Of a stretch of DNA of 64,000 nt, positions 25,864-35,867 are shown one piece after another. The position numbers were made by a program, and so were the translations under genes. Origin of the DNA: Gemmatimonadota bacterium (GTDB lineage: Bacteria; Latescibacterota; UBA2968; GCA-2709665); NCBI GenBank assembly GCA_028874335.1, contig JAPPJY010000037.1:85887-149886 (forward strand), read 5' to 3'. The notes under the pieces were generated by a model. The model did not search any database and had not been told where the DNA came from. It was given only the letters and a program-made list of their open reading frames with translations. Position 1 is the stretch's first letter, and every line of letters begins with the position of its first letter.

Positions 25864-26727
25864 TTAACGTTCGATTCGCACGTTTCCATTATCATCCACG
25901 GCAAGGAACGGAACTTCGCCACCGTGGTTGGAGCATGGCCCGAACATGACCGCACGCTGCTCGTCAGTCATATCCGCCACGACGTCCTCGCCCCAGTAGA
26001 TTTCTGGGGGCGCGAGTTCCTTGGCCGGGCCGCCCCGAACGGAGGACCTGGACGCGTATTTGTACAACACCGAGCGACGGGGACGATTGCTCTGCCAGGG
26101 ACGTGTGCCATGGGTCTGCGCGCCGTCCATGAAAAAGAGGACGTCGCCTGCGCGCATGGCCGGCTGAACGACGGTACCCATATCGTCGTCGCAGGTACGG
26201 ACCCCCGATGGCATCGAATATCCGGTTTTGTGGCTGCCGGGGACGCAGACGAATCCGCCGTCACCGGGGTTCACGTCGGCGAGTTGCCAGCTCACCGTGA
26301 CACCCCCGCAGTAGGATTGACCGTTCTGATGGTTGTAGGCTACGTGCGGCCTGTGCGGTTCGCCGGCGCCGTGCATGGTCAGGCCTTCGGTGCCCTTGAC
26401 GCCGGATATCAGCAACGGGCCGTGATCCAGTCGAAAACCGGTACCGCACATCACGTTCAGTCGCAGGACGACGGCGGGGTGGACCAGCATCTGCCGAAAC
26501 GGTTCGCAGTGGGGGCGTTCCAGTTGCAGCAGGTCGTGCATGGTGGGCCGGCCCGTGCCCCGAAGCGCGTGCGAGTCGCGCGCTCCCAGATTGTCTTCGG
26601 CGATACGTATCAGGTCCCGGTGCAGGTCGATCGCTTCGTTCGCAGCGGCGATCTGATCCGGATTCAGTACGTTCCTTACAACGATATAACCTGTCAGATC
26701 CCAGAAGTAGCGTTCTTTTGCATCCAT
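25864..26727 (-). CDS. PhyH family protein with HxA in place of HxD (paralogue A)
   Basis: A 287-residue protein of the PhyH family, closely similar by eye to the next gene upstream (27644), indicating tandem duplication. Shared landmarks: ERYFWDLTGYIVVRNV at the start, FRLDHGPLLI, then H119-G120-A121 (MHGAGEP) where HxD is expected, PGDGGFVCVPGSHK, distal His206 in QTHGTRPW, and RRSVLYKYASR. The Asp iron ligand is thus replaced by Ala. ATG 26727 has GGAG upstream; the longer frame starts with TTG and is unlikely. Confidence 0.85.
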   Translation of the reverse strand: MDAKERYFWDLTGYIVVRNVLNPDQIAAANEAIDLHRDLIRIAEDNLGARDSHALRGTGRPTMHDLLQLERPHCEPFRQMLVHPAVVLRLNVMCGTGFRLDHGPLLISGVKGTEGLTMHGAGEPHRPHVAYNHQNGQSYCGGVTVSWQLADVNPGDGGFVCVPGSHKTGYSMPSGVRTCDDDMGTVVQPAMRAGDVLFFMDGAQTHGTRPWQSNRPRRSVLYKYASRSSVRGGPAKELAPPEIYWGEDVVADMTDEQRAVMFGPCSNHGGEVPFLAVDDNGNVRIER

Positions 26728-26768
26728 CGCGTTCTCCAACGGAGATCCGTGGCGTTTTACGTGGTCGC

Positions 26769-27644
26769 TCAGGCGATCGAGGTCTTACGGCCGTCGGATA
26801 CGAGCCGCGGAAAATCATTGCCGGTATGGACGCCCGGTCCGTAGAGAACGGCTCTTTGTTCCGGGCTGAGGTTCCGGACCCAGTCTCCCCAACGGGACTC
26901 CGGCGCAAAATGGCGTCCCGTTGCGCGGGCGGCGGCACGTGAGGCATATTTGTACAGTACGGAACGGCGTTCGTGCGCGCCCTTCCACGGCAGGGTACCG
27001 TGCGTGGCGGACTCGGCAAAAAACAGTACATCGCCCGCTTTCATCACAGGCTGCACAACAAGGTCCATGTGATCTTCAACGGACCGCAGGCCCGCGGGGG
27101 TGGGCTCCCGCGTTTTGTGGCTTCCGGGGACGATGCAGAAGCCGCCGTCGCCTTCGTTGACATCCGCCAGTTGCCAGGCAACCGTGACGCCCCGGCAGTA
27201 CATCCTTCCGTTCTGCTGGTGGTACCATACGGAAGGACCGAACGGTTCGCCCGCGCCGTGCAGCTGGTGGCCCTCGGCTCCGGCTTCGGCGCCGATCAAC
27301 AGGGGGCCATGGTCCAGCCGGAAGCCCTTCCCGGACGTCTCATTCAGGCGTGAGACCACAACGGGATGGACGAGCAGCCGGCGGAACGGCTCCCTGTAAG
27401 GCGGGGGCCAGCCCAGCATTCCCGTGAGTTCCTTTCGTCCCTGTGCGCCTTTCAGGGCGGATGATCCGCCCGCGAGGCCGCCTGTTTCGACGGAACGGGT
27501 GGAGACGCGTTCGGCGAAGTGGTCGATGGCGGCATTGCATTCCGCGACCTCGTCGCAAGTGAGCGCGTTGCGTACAACCAGGTATCCGCTCAGGTCGAAG
27601 AAATACCGCTCCTCAGCCGACATTTCGTATCTGTTGTCGCCCAT
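26769..27644 (-). CDS. PhyH family protein with HxA in place of HxD (paralogue B)
   Basis: A 291-residue PhyH-family protein starting after GGAGGA. The motif order is that of its neighbour: ERYFFDLSGYLVVRNA, FRLDHGPLLIG, H129-G130-A131 (LHGAGEPFG), EGDGGFCIVPGSHK, distal His215 in ATHGTLPW, and ERRSVLYKYASR. The Asp of the HxD motif is again Ala. The tail (SPEQRAVLYGPG) is also shared with paralogue A (DEQRAVMFGPC). The two genes are 41 bases apart. No substrate can be named. Confidence 0.85.
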   Translation of the reverse strand: MGDNRYEMSAEERYFFDLSGYLVVRNALTCDEVAECNAAIDHFAERVSTRSVETGGLAGGSSALKGAQGRKELTGMLGWPPPYREPFRRLLVHPVVVSRLNETSGKGFRLDHGPLLIGAEAGAEGHQLHGAGEPFGPSVWYHQQNGRMYCRGVTVAWQLADVNEGDGGFCIVPGSHKTREPTPAGLRSVEDHMDLVVQPVMKAGDVLFFAESATHGTLPWKGAHERRSVLYKYASRAAARATGRHFAPESRWGDWVRNLSPEQRAVLYGPGVHTGNDFPRLVSDGRKTSIA

Positions 27645-27679
27645 CGTTCCTCCGGAATCAACGATAACCGGTCGTTGGT

Positions 27680-28678
27680 CTACACCGGAGCCCTGGCTCC
27701 CGGCCTCTGACGGCGCGTCTCCTGCTCCGCCTCCCAGTCCGCCATCACCTCCGCGGTCCGGCGCAGGAGTTGCTCGTCCTTCGCAGTACGGACCGAATGC
27801 GGGTCTCTGCCCGTCCAGTCATAGTAGCCTCTTTCCCGCTCCAGGCCCGTTGCGCCTGTGGCGACCATATTCTGAAGATACGCAAGCGGTTGCTCCCACC
27901 CGCCCAGGGTCTTCCACAGGTGCGAGGCAACGCGGACGTGCATGGACAGGCCGTTGATGTCGCGTTGCTCCAGTGGCCCCGCAGTGGTGAACCTGGGCGC
28001 GAGCCCCAGACGGAAGGCGGCGTCGATGTCCTCGGCCGAGGCGACGCCTGACGCCAGCAGGTCGACGGCCTCGCGGATGAGGGCGTGCTGAAGACGGTTG
28101 ACGAGGAATCCGGGTACGTCCTTGTTCACGCGAAGTGGGAAATAGTCCAGCCTCTGCCAAATTCCGGTGATGCGGTCCATCGTCTCGTTCGAGGTCTGTT
28201 GGCCGCGGACGATCTCGGCGACGGGTACGATGTGGGCAGGCTGGACAAAGTGAGAGCCGGCAATGCGGTCGGCGTGCCGGGCTCTTTCCGCGAGTCTGGA
28301 AATGGGCAGCCCGGACGTGTTGCTTACCAGGGGAGCATCCGTTGCCGCGAGGGCATCCAGGCGATGGAAGAGCGCTTGTTTCGATTCCAGGTCTTCCGTG
28401 ATGGATTCCACGACAAAGACAGATTCGTAAACTGCGGCCTCGAGGTCCGTGGTGGTGTGGATGCGGTTGAGTACGGCGTCTGGAGACTCACCTCCAAGCC
28501 GGTCGTGCCGTCCGAGATCCTCGGCGTACCGCTCAAGATTTCTCCGTGCCTTTTCCAGGCTTTCCGACCGCCGGCTGATCAGCCAGGTTTCTCTGCTTCC
28601 GAGCGCCAGAACCAGGGCGATCTGACCGCCCATCAGACCGGCTCCAACAACGGTGGACTTGCCCAGGAAAAGGTCCAT
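27680..28678 (-). CDS. 3-hydroxyacyl-CoA dehydrogenase family protein
   Basis: About 332 residues. The N-terminal Rossmann motif is VVGAGLMGGQIALVLA, with ISRR following the second strand (where an acidic residue is more usual). VVESITEDLESKQ is the conserved catalytic-domain segment, SNTSGLPISRLA matches the usual SNTSSL motif, and GSHFVQPAHIVPVAEIVRG is the usual HFFNP-like catalytic region (His, but the rest altered). The C-terminal helical domain (DVPGFLVNRLQHALIREA) is typical. The start is uncertain: ATG 28678 places the Rossmann fold at the N-terminus but lacks a clear ribosome site; the frame is open to 28753. Confidence 0.85.
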   Translation of the reverse strand: MDLFLGKSTVVGAGLMGGQIALVLALGSRETWLISRRSESLEKARRNLERYAEDLGRHDRLGGESPDAVLNRIHTTTDLEAAVYESVFVVESITEDLESKQALFHRLDALAATDAPLVSNTSGLPISRLAERARHADRIAGSHFVQPAHIVPVAEIVRGQQTSNETMDRITGIWQRLDYFPLRVNKDVPGFLVNRLQHALIREAVDLLASGVASAEDIDAAFRLGLAPRFTTAGPLEQRDINGLSMHVRVASHLWKTLGGWEQPLAYLQNMVATGATGLERERGYYDWTGRDPHSVRTAKDEQLLRRTAEVMADWEAEQETRRQRPGARAPV

Positions 28679-28772
28679 ATATTGGAATCGTGATTGAAGG
28701 TGGACGTGAGTTGCAGGGAGAATCCATCCGTGAAACGCCGACAGGCGCGACACGGCCTTGCTCCCGCCAGGT

Positions 28773-30068
28773 CTATAAATTGACGCGAACCCTCTGGAGG
28801 GCCACTTCGGCGACCTCCAGCGTCCGGTCGACGTCGGGTTCCGTGTGCGCCAGCGAAAAATAGAGCTTGCCGGCAGGATTGAAGAAGATGCCCCGTCTGA
28901 TCATTTCGATGCCGAATTGTCTGGCGGCGCCGGCGTCGGCCTTGAGCGTGTCGGCGTAGTTTCGAATTTCGACGTCCGCGAAATAGGGTTGCAACACCGG
29001 TCCTTCGCCCAGGACCTGAAGCGGGAGTCCTATCTTTGCGCCAAGCGCTTCCAGGCCGCGTCGGAGGCGGGCGGGGATGTCGTAGAGCCTTGTATATACA
29101 CCCTCGGTTTCCAGTACGTCCAGTGTTGCCAGTCCGGCGGCGGCGCTGACGGGATTGCCATTTGTGGTGCCGCTGACAAAGGTATACGGCGCCTTTCCCT
29201 TGCGACGGGGGTCGGCGCACTCGAGAATGTCCGCACGCCCGCAGACGGCGGCCATGGGATACCCCCCGCTGATCGTCTTTCCGTAGACGGCGACGTCGGG
29301 CACAACGCCGTAGCGCTCCTGTGCGCCGCCCCAGGCGATGCGGAAGCCGGTAACGACTTCGTCGTAGATGAGGATGACGCCATAGTCGCTTGACGCCTGG
29401 CGAATGGCTTCAAGGAATCCCGGTTCCGGCCGCAGGGCGCGCTGAAAGGGCTCGACGATAACCGCAGCCAGGTCATCCGAATACGAAGCGATGAGTTCTA
29501 CGGCCACGTCGGCATTGTTGAACGGGGCGACCAGAACCGATTGGCTTACCGCTTTGGGTATGCCCTGGGAATCGGGGACGGCCACGGGTCCGTCGGTGGG
29601 TTTTGGCGGCGTTGTGCTTTGCTGGGCGTAGTCGTGTGCGCCGTGCCAGCCGCCCTCGAATTTGAGGATCTTCTCCCGGCCGGTGAATGCACGCGCCATC
29701 CGGAGGGCGGCAAAGGTTCCTTCGGTGCCGGAGGACGTGAAGCGGATGGATTCCCCGCAGGGTGAGGCTTCAACGATGCGCTCGGCCAGGCGGATGACGG
29801 GTTCATTGAGGGCGTAGAAAGTCGACCCCAGCGCAACCTGGCGCTGGACAGCCTCGACGACAGCGGGATGGGCGTGACCCAGGATGAGCGGTCCGGAGCC
29901 GAGGATGTAGTCTATATATTCCCTGCCGTCGGTGTCGCAGATCCGGCAGCCGCTCCCGCGCGCCATCACGGTTGCGACTTCGTCCGGCATCCGAAAGCTG
30001 CCCAGACAGCCGCCTGCAAGGTACCGGTCGGCCTTTTCGAGCAGATCTCGCATCGACTGATTCTTCAT
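28773..30068 (-). CDS. Class III aminotransferase (glutamate-1-semialdehyde aminomutase-like)
   Basis: A 431-residue PLP enzyme of fold type I. Visible are the SSGTEGTFAALRMARAFTG phosphate-binding segment, the KFEGGWHG motif of GSA-aminomutase relatives, LIYDEVVTGFR with the Asp that contacts the pyridine nitrogen, and AVYGKTISGGYP with the Schiff-base Lys. VSGTTNGNPVSAAAGLA follows. The GSA-aminomutase-like motif order suggests an omega-aminotransferase or aminomutase, but it is not clearly HemL, since no heme genes are near. ATG 30068 is chosen because AGGAAA precedes it and upstream sequence is not family-like. It is divergent from the sulfatase. Confidence 0.87.
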   Translation of the reverse strand: MKNQSMRDLLEKADRYLAGGCLGSFRMPDEVATVMARGSGCRICDTDGREYIDYILGSGPLILGHAHPAVVEAVQRQVALGSTFYALNEPVIRLAERIVEASPCGESIRFTSSGTEGTFAALRMARAFTGREKILKFEGGWHGAHDYAQQSTTPPKPTDGPVAVPDSQGIPKAVSQSVLVAPFNNADVAVELIASYSDDLAAVIVEPFQRALRPEPGFLEAIRQASSDYGVILIYDEVVTGFRIAWGGAQERYGVVPDVAVYGKTISGGYPMAAVCGRADILECADPRRKGKAPYTFVSGTTNGNPVSAAAGLATLDVLETEGVYTRLYDIPARLRRGLEALGAKIGLPLQVLGEGPVLQPYFADVEIRNYADTLKADAGAARQFGIEMIRRGIFFNPAGKLYFSLAHTEPDVDRTLEVAEVALQRVRVNL

Positions 30069-30382
30069 CAGAGGTTTCCTGGGCAAACTGGGATAGGGGT
30101 CCTGTCTTGCCACTGACGAAGACATAAGATATCCCCGTGGACGCAATCTGTCACGCCCTTTTGCAGCCGCGCGAAGACCGCTGGGAATGTTGAGACAGCT
30201 TCTAAGAGGAATAGACGATCGGGAGCATTCAGACAGTTCGTTCGAACTGAACGGTTCAGTCCGGTGCCACATCGGGAGTCGCGGGTCGGTGCGGGACCGG
30301 GATAAAGATCAGCGCCCGCGGTGCGGGAGGCGACGGCGTAACGCCCGTACTGTGACGGAAGACAATTCAGCCGGAGGTCGCA
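30069..30382. other. Intergenic region between divergent aminotransferase and sulfatase genes
   Basis: Inspected for open frames, hairpins and promoters. A GGAGG ribosome site for the sulfatase is at its right end. I see no convincing promoter, terminator or RNA gene. Confidence 0.5.
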
Positions 30383-31747
30383 ATGGTCGATAATCTGACT
30401 GAGAAGCCGAATGTCGTCGTTTTCTATACCGATCAACAACGGTGGGATACGACCGGCGTTCACGGGAACCCGCTGGACCTGACGCCCAATTTCGATCGGA
30501 TGGCGCAGCGGGGCACCCATGTCTCGAATTCCTTCACCTGCCAGCCCGTTTGCGGACCCGCCCGTTCCTGTCTGCAGACGGGGTTGTACGCTACGGTAAC
30601 GGGTTGCTTTCGCAATGGAATCCCTCTACCGCCGGACAGCCGGACCCTGGCACACCATTTCAATGACGCCGGTTATCGCACGGCGTATATAGGCAAGTGG
30701 CATTTGTACGGAAGGGATTCGAAGGGCCCGGTGCCGCCGGAGGGTCGCGGAGGCTATGAATATTGGCTGGCATCAAACGTGCTCGAATTCACGTCGGAGG
30801 CCTATCGAACGGTCCTGTACGACAACGAGGGTGATCCGGTGGATCTTCCGGGATATCGGGTCGACGCCGTCACGGACGCGGCGATCAGGTACATTCACTC
30901 GAACCGGGAACGTCCGTTCTTTCTGTTTGTCTCCTATATCGAACCCCACCACCAGAACCATATCGACGATTATCCGGCGCCGGACGGATACCGAGAGCGA
31001 TACGACGGCCGGTGGATGCCGCCTGACCTGGCATCTCTCGGCGGATCCGCACATCGTCATCTCGGCGGTTACTACGGGATGGTGAAGCGGTTGGACGAGG
31101 CGCTGGGGAGGATGTTGGACGCGCTGAAGAGTACGGGTCTTGCGGAACGGACCGTTGTTTTGTTCACGTCGGACCACGGTTGCCACTTCAAGACCCGCAA
31201 TGCCGAGTACAAGCGGTCCTGCCACGAGAGTTCGATTCGAGTGCCAACAGCGCTTCAGGGACCGGGATTCGACGGCGGGGGGCGCATTGAGGAACTGGTC
31301 AGCACGGTGGATCTGACGCCCACGCTTCTGGATGCGGCCGGAATTTCGATACCGCCTGAAATGCAGGGCCGGTCGATCCTGCCGCTGACGGTTGGGAACA
31401 GCGAGGGTTGGCCGGAGGAAACGTTTGTGCAGATCAGTGAGGCTCAGGTGGGGAGGGCCGTGCGCACCCATCGGTGGAAGTACGGCGTGGATGCGCCTGA
31501 ACGACAAGGCGCACAGCAGGCTGGATCGGACCGCTACGTCGAACAATACCTGTACGATCTGGATGCGGATCCGTACGAGTTATGCAATCTGATCGGGACG
31601 ACTTCCCATCAGGAAGTGGCGCGGATCATGAGACAGCGTCTGGTCCGGCGGATGATTGAGGCCGGCGAAGATGCGCCGGAAATCCAGCCGGCAGAAACGA
31701 GGGAAGGCGGACAGCGACGGGTGACGCCAGTTGAAGCACGCTGCTGA
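30383..31747 (+). CDS. Sulfatase (formylglycine-dependent, type I)
   Basis: A 454-residue arylsulfatase-family protein. The formylglycine site is C57-G-P-A-R61 (VCGPARSCLQTG), matching CxPxR; the metal Asp residues are in FYTDQQRWD and later TSDHGCHF. VDLTPTLLDAAG and a DADPYELCNL end are typical. No signal peptide is seen, so it may act in the cytoplasm, unlike most secreted sulfatases. The start follows GGAGG. Its presence with three heparinase-like proteins suggests use of a sulfated acidic polysaccharide. Confidence 0.92.
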   Translation: MVDNLTEKPNVVVFYTDQQRWDTTGVHGNPLDLTPNFDRMAQRGTHVSNSFTCQPVCGPARSCLQTGLYATVTGCFRNGIPLPPDSRTLAHHFNDAGYRTAYIGKWHLYGRDSKGPVPPEGRGGYEYWLASNVLEFTSEAYRTVLYDNEGDPVDLPGYRVDAVTDAAIRYIHSNRERPFFLFVSYIEPHHQNHIDDYPAPDGYRERYDGRWMPPDLASLGGSAHRHLGGYYGMVKRLDEALGRMLDALKSTGLAERTVVLFTSDHGCHFKTRNAEYKRSCHESSIRVPTALQGPGFDGGGRIEELVSTVDLTPTLLDAAGISIPPEMQGRSILPLTVGNSEGWPEETFVQISEAQVGRAVRTHRWKYGVDAPERQGAQQAGSDRYVEQYLYDLDADPYELCNLIGTTSHQEVARIMRQRLVRRMIEAGEDAPEIQPAETREGGQRRVTPVEARC

Positions 31748-32044
31748 TCTGTGGGATCCTGCCGTCCGCGTTGAAATAGCGAATGTCTCAGCCGAACGGG
31801 ACCTCTCCCCCCGCCCGCCCGACCACCAGGTGAGACGTAAGACGAAAGAGGGAAGAGATTGACCGCCTCGTGAGGATTCTTTTCGTGCCGAAGGCAATGA
31901 GGAGAAACATACCGGGCAGGGATTTCTTCTACCGGCTCACGTCTTGCGTCTCCCTGCATTTCTTCTACCCTCTATCAGCACTCAGACTCTTTGTTGCCAA
32001 TTTGACAGTTGTCTTTTTCGAATTGTGGTTAATGGCCGGCGAAT

Positions 32045-33745
<1,701 letters not shown>

Positions 33746-33807
33746 TCAGTCTCCTTTGCTGAATACTCCGTCGCTTGAGATCGCCCGGGAACCGCGAGTT
33801 GTCGTGT

Positions 33808-33847
33808 GAAAAACACAATGGGCCGTCCCCTCGGAAGGAACGGCCCT
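33808..33847 (-). terminator. Intrinsic terminator, expression platform of the TPP riboswitch
   Basis: On the minus strand GGGCCGT (33840-33846) pairs with ACGGCCC (33820-33826), then follows ATTGTG and five T residues (33809-33813). It lies between the aptamer and thiC, as in transcriptional TPP riboswitches. Confidence 0.75.
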
Positions 33848-33871
33848 CTAATGACTCGCAAGGCCTGTGTT

Positions 33872-33944
33872 CCGCTTCCCTACGCTGGCATAATCCAGAT
33901 CAGGTTCCAAGGGTATGATCTCAGCCGTATGGCACCCCACGCGG
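33872..33944 (-). ncRNA. TPP riboswitch (THI box)
   Basis: The minus strand carries the THI-box landmarks in order: GGGGTGCC, GGCTGAGATCATACCC, TTGGAACCTGATCTGGATTA (the sensor loop), and GCCAGCGTAGGGAAGCGG. CCGC and GCGG at the two ends can close the P1 helix. It is upstream of thiC and followed by a terminator, so TPP binding should favour termination. Strong match by motif. Confidence 0.93.
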
Positions 33945-33993
33945 ATCTCAACTTACAAGATAAAGGCGAGCAAAAGATCTGTCAAGGGCAGAA

Positions 33994-34890
33994 TTACAGA
34001 TCCGTCAGAGGCCGCATCCGGACATCGACTTCGAGCCGGGTCTCGCCGCCGCCCTGTCGGACGCCGCGGGTGGGAGAGATGTCCAGATAGTCGCGTCCGG
34101 TCGCGATCCGAACGTGACGTTCGCCGGCAAGGCTCCGGTTGGTTGGATCAAAGCCCACCCATCCCAGTTTCGGCAGGAGGCATTCCACCCAGGCGTGGGT
34201 TGCATTGCTCCAGGCCTGGCCGTCAGGAGAACCGGGGACGTAGAGATAGCCCGAGACGTAGCGGGCGGGGACGCACCAGGAACGGGCGACCGCGATCATG
34301 ACGTGGGCGTAGTCCTGACAGACACCGCGGCCCGAGGTCAGGATTTCCTCAATTGGAGACGCGGCCGACGTGCTTCCCGGAGTATATTGAAACACGCTGT
34401 GCAGCGTATCCGATAGTCGGATCAGATCCCGAAGCGGGTCTTTCCCGCGCGCAATGCCGTTTTTTCTGGCGAAATCGGTGAGCGCCGGGGACGGATACGC
34501 CATCGCACTGGGATGGGCATAGTCCCAATGCAGACATGCGTCCCTCCAGGCGTTGATCTCCTTCCACGCACCGGCGCCGAGACCGGACGGCAGCAACTTG
34601 AACGGAGCCGGGATCACCGTGGATCGAGCCGTAATCTCCAGCGATTTGTGCTCGGGGTGGACGCAGAGGACGTGCCGCGTGTTGCCAAATGGATCTGTCT
34701 CGGCGCTCAGTGAGCCCGGTGGCCGGGTTTCGATTTCGAAACGAACGAGTTGCTGACCCGCGTTCACAAGCGGCTTCAGGCAAAGCAGCATGACGCACTC
34801 ACGCGCGGGGAACGTGTACTCATAGCGTGAGACGTGCCTGATTTCGTATTGTGTCGTTCCGGCCAAGGTACCTGAATATCCGGAAGTCAA
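33994..34890 (-). CDS. Transglutaminase-like cysteine protease-fold protein
   Basis: About 298 residues. The N-terminal part is the family beta domain (YEIRHVSRYEYTFPARECVMLLCLKP...) and the transglutaminase core has the catalytic triad: SGRGVCQDYAHVMIAVARS (Cys), NATHAWVECLLP (His) and FDPTNRS (Asp). The start is uncertain: the best candidate is TTG at 34890, overlapping the stop of the alpha-E gene (TTGA), and another TTG is 27 bases further in. It is the last gene of the ATP-grasp/alpha-E cassette and probably acts on the same peptide or amide product. It is followed by the thiC leader region. Confidence 0.87.
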   Translation of the reverse strand: MTSGYSGTLAGTTQYEIRHVSRYEYTFPARECVMLLCLKPLVNAGQQLVRFEIETRPPGSLSAETDPFGNTRHVLCVHPEHKSLEITARSTVIPAPFKLLPSGLGAGAWKEINAWRDACLHWDYAHPSAMAYPSPALTDFARKNGIARGKDPLRDLIRLSDTLHSVFQYTPGSTSAASPIEEILTSGRGVCQDYAHVMIAVARSWCVPARYVSGYLYVPGSPDGQAWSNATHAWVECLLPKLGWVGFDPTNRSLAGERHVRIATGRDYLDISPTRGVRQGGGETRLEVDVRMRPLTDL

Positions 34891-35867
34891 TAAGCGGCGC
34901 GGTATTCTATATATGCGGCGGCAATATGATCGTGGAGTTCCCGGCAGTACCCCAAAAGGTCTCCAATAAGGACCTCGCGGTCTTCGCGATCGGGCCAATC
35001 GTAATGGATCAGCGCGCACATGCGTCTGGCCATGCGCAGGGCGACTGCACTGGAGTGTTCGTCGGACCCGGCGCCAATGGCATCGAGTTCCGAGGCCACC
35101 GCGTCGAGCGAGTAGCACAGAGAGCCGTGTAGCAGCGGGTCGGTGACGAGAAGGTCGAGAACTCGACGCGACTGGACGTCGACGCTGTAATTCCGGCTGT
35201 AAGCGTCATAGGCCTGGCAAACGTACAGGAGATTCGTCCAGTCCGCGTCGGAGGCCTCGTCCGTTATTTTGTCCATGGAGAGCTGGGAAAGAAACAGCGA
35301 GGCCGAACATTGGGCGCGTTCGATATGCCTCCCGAGTCGCAGAAAGTGCCACCCTTCGTCGCGGTACATCGTCGCTTCCGCCACTCCGGCAAAGGTGTTG
35401 ATGTCGCCTGCCGTTGCAGCGAAAAAGCTCTCCGGTGTTGGCTTCCAGATGTCTCGAATGCTCAGGTTCCGGAGCCGCAGATATGCGAGGTTGAGACAGG
35501 TCCACATTTCCCCGCTGATGCAATGGCGCATCTGCCGGGCATTTTCACGGCCGAGGGAGAAACAATTCCAGACAGAATCGGGATTCGAGCGTTCGAAAGT
35601 GAGATCGTCGGCCAGCGTGTAGGAGTCGGCCAGCGTGAAGTCGTCGTTCCCGACCATCGTAATACTGCCACCGGGAGGACGACGGTTCAGGCTCATGTAG
35701 ATTCGACTCCATCCGAAATAGATCTCACGGATCGGCCGGTCCACCAGCGCTTCCACCTGGAATCGTAACACTCGACAGAGATGCTCCGCACGTTCCAGAT
35801 AGCGGCCCATCCAGTAAAGTCCCTGGGCGCTGCGCGCAAGCAGTCTGGGATTACCGGGGGTCGTCAT
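34887..35867 (-). CDS. Alpha-E domain protein (DUF403 family)
   Basis: A 326-residue, alpha-helical protein with the conserved N-terminal LLARSAQGLYWMGRYLERAEHLCRVLR pattern of alpha-E proteins and matching helices later (EGWHFLRLGRHIERAQ). In many bacteria this family always sits with a circularly permuted ATP-grasp protein and a transglutaminase, and the set is thought to make or modify peptide-like bonds; the biochemistry is unsettled. Here the ATG at 35867 overlaps the stop of the ammonium transporter (TGATG), so translation of the two is coupled. Confidence 0.9.
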   Translation of the reverse strand: MTTPGNPRLLARSAQGLYWMGRYLERAEHLCRVLRFQVEALVDRPIREIYFGWSRIYMSLNRRPPGGSITMVGNDDFTLADSYTLADDLTFERSNPDSVWNCFSLGRENARQMRHCISGEMWTCLNLAYLRLRNLSIRDIWKPTPESFFAATAGDINTFAGVAEATMYRDEGWHFLRLGRHIERAQCSASLFLSQLSMDKITDEASDADWTNLLYVCQAYDAYSRNYSVDVQSRRVLDLLVTDPLLHGSLCYSLDAVASELDAIGAGSDEHSSAVALRMARRMCALIHYDWPDREDREVLIGDLLGYCRELHDHIAAAYIEYRAAY

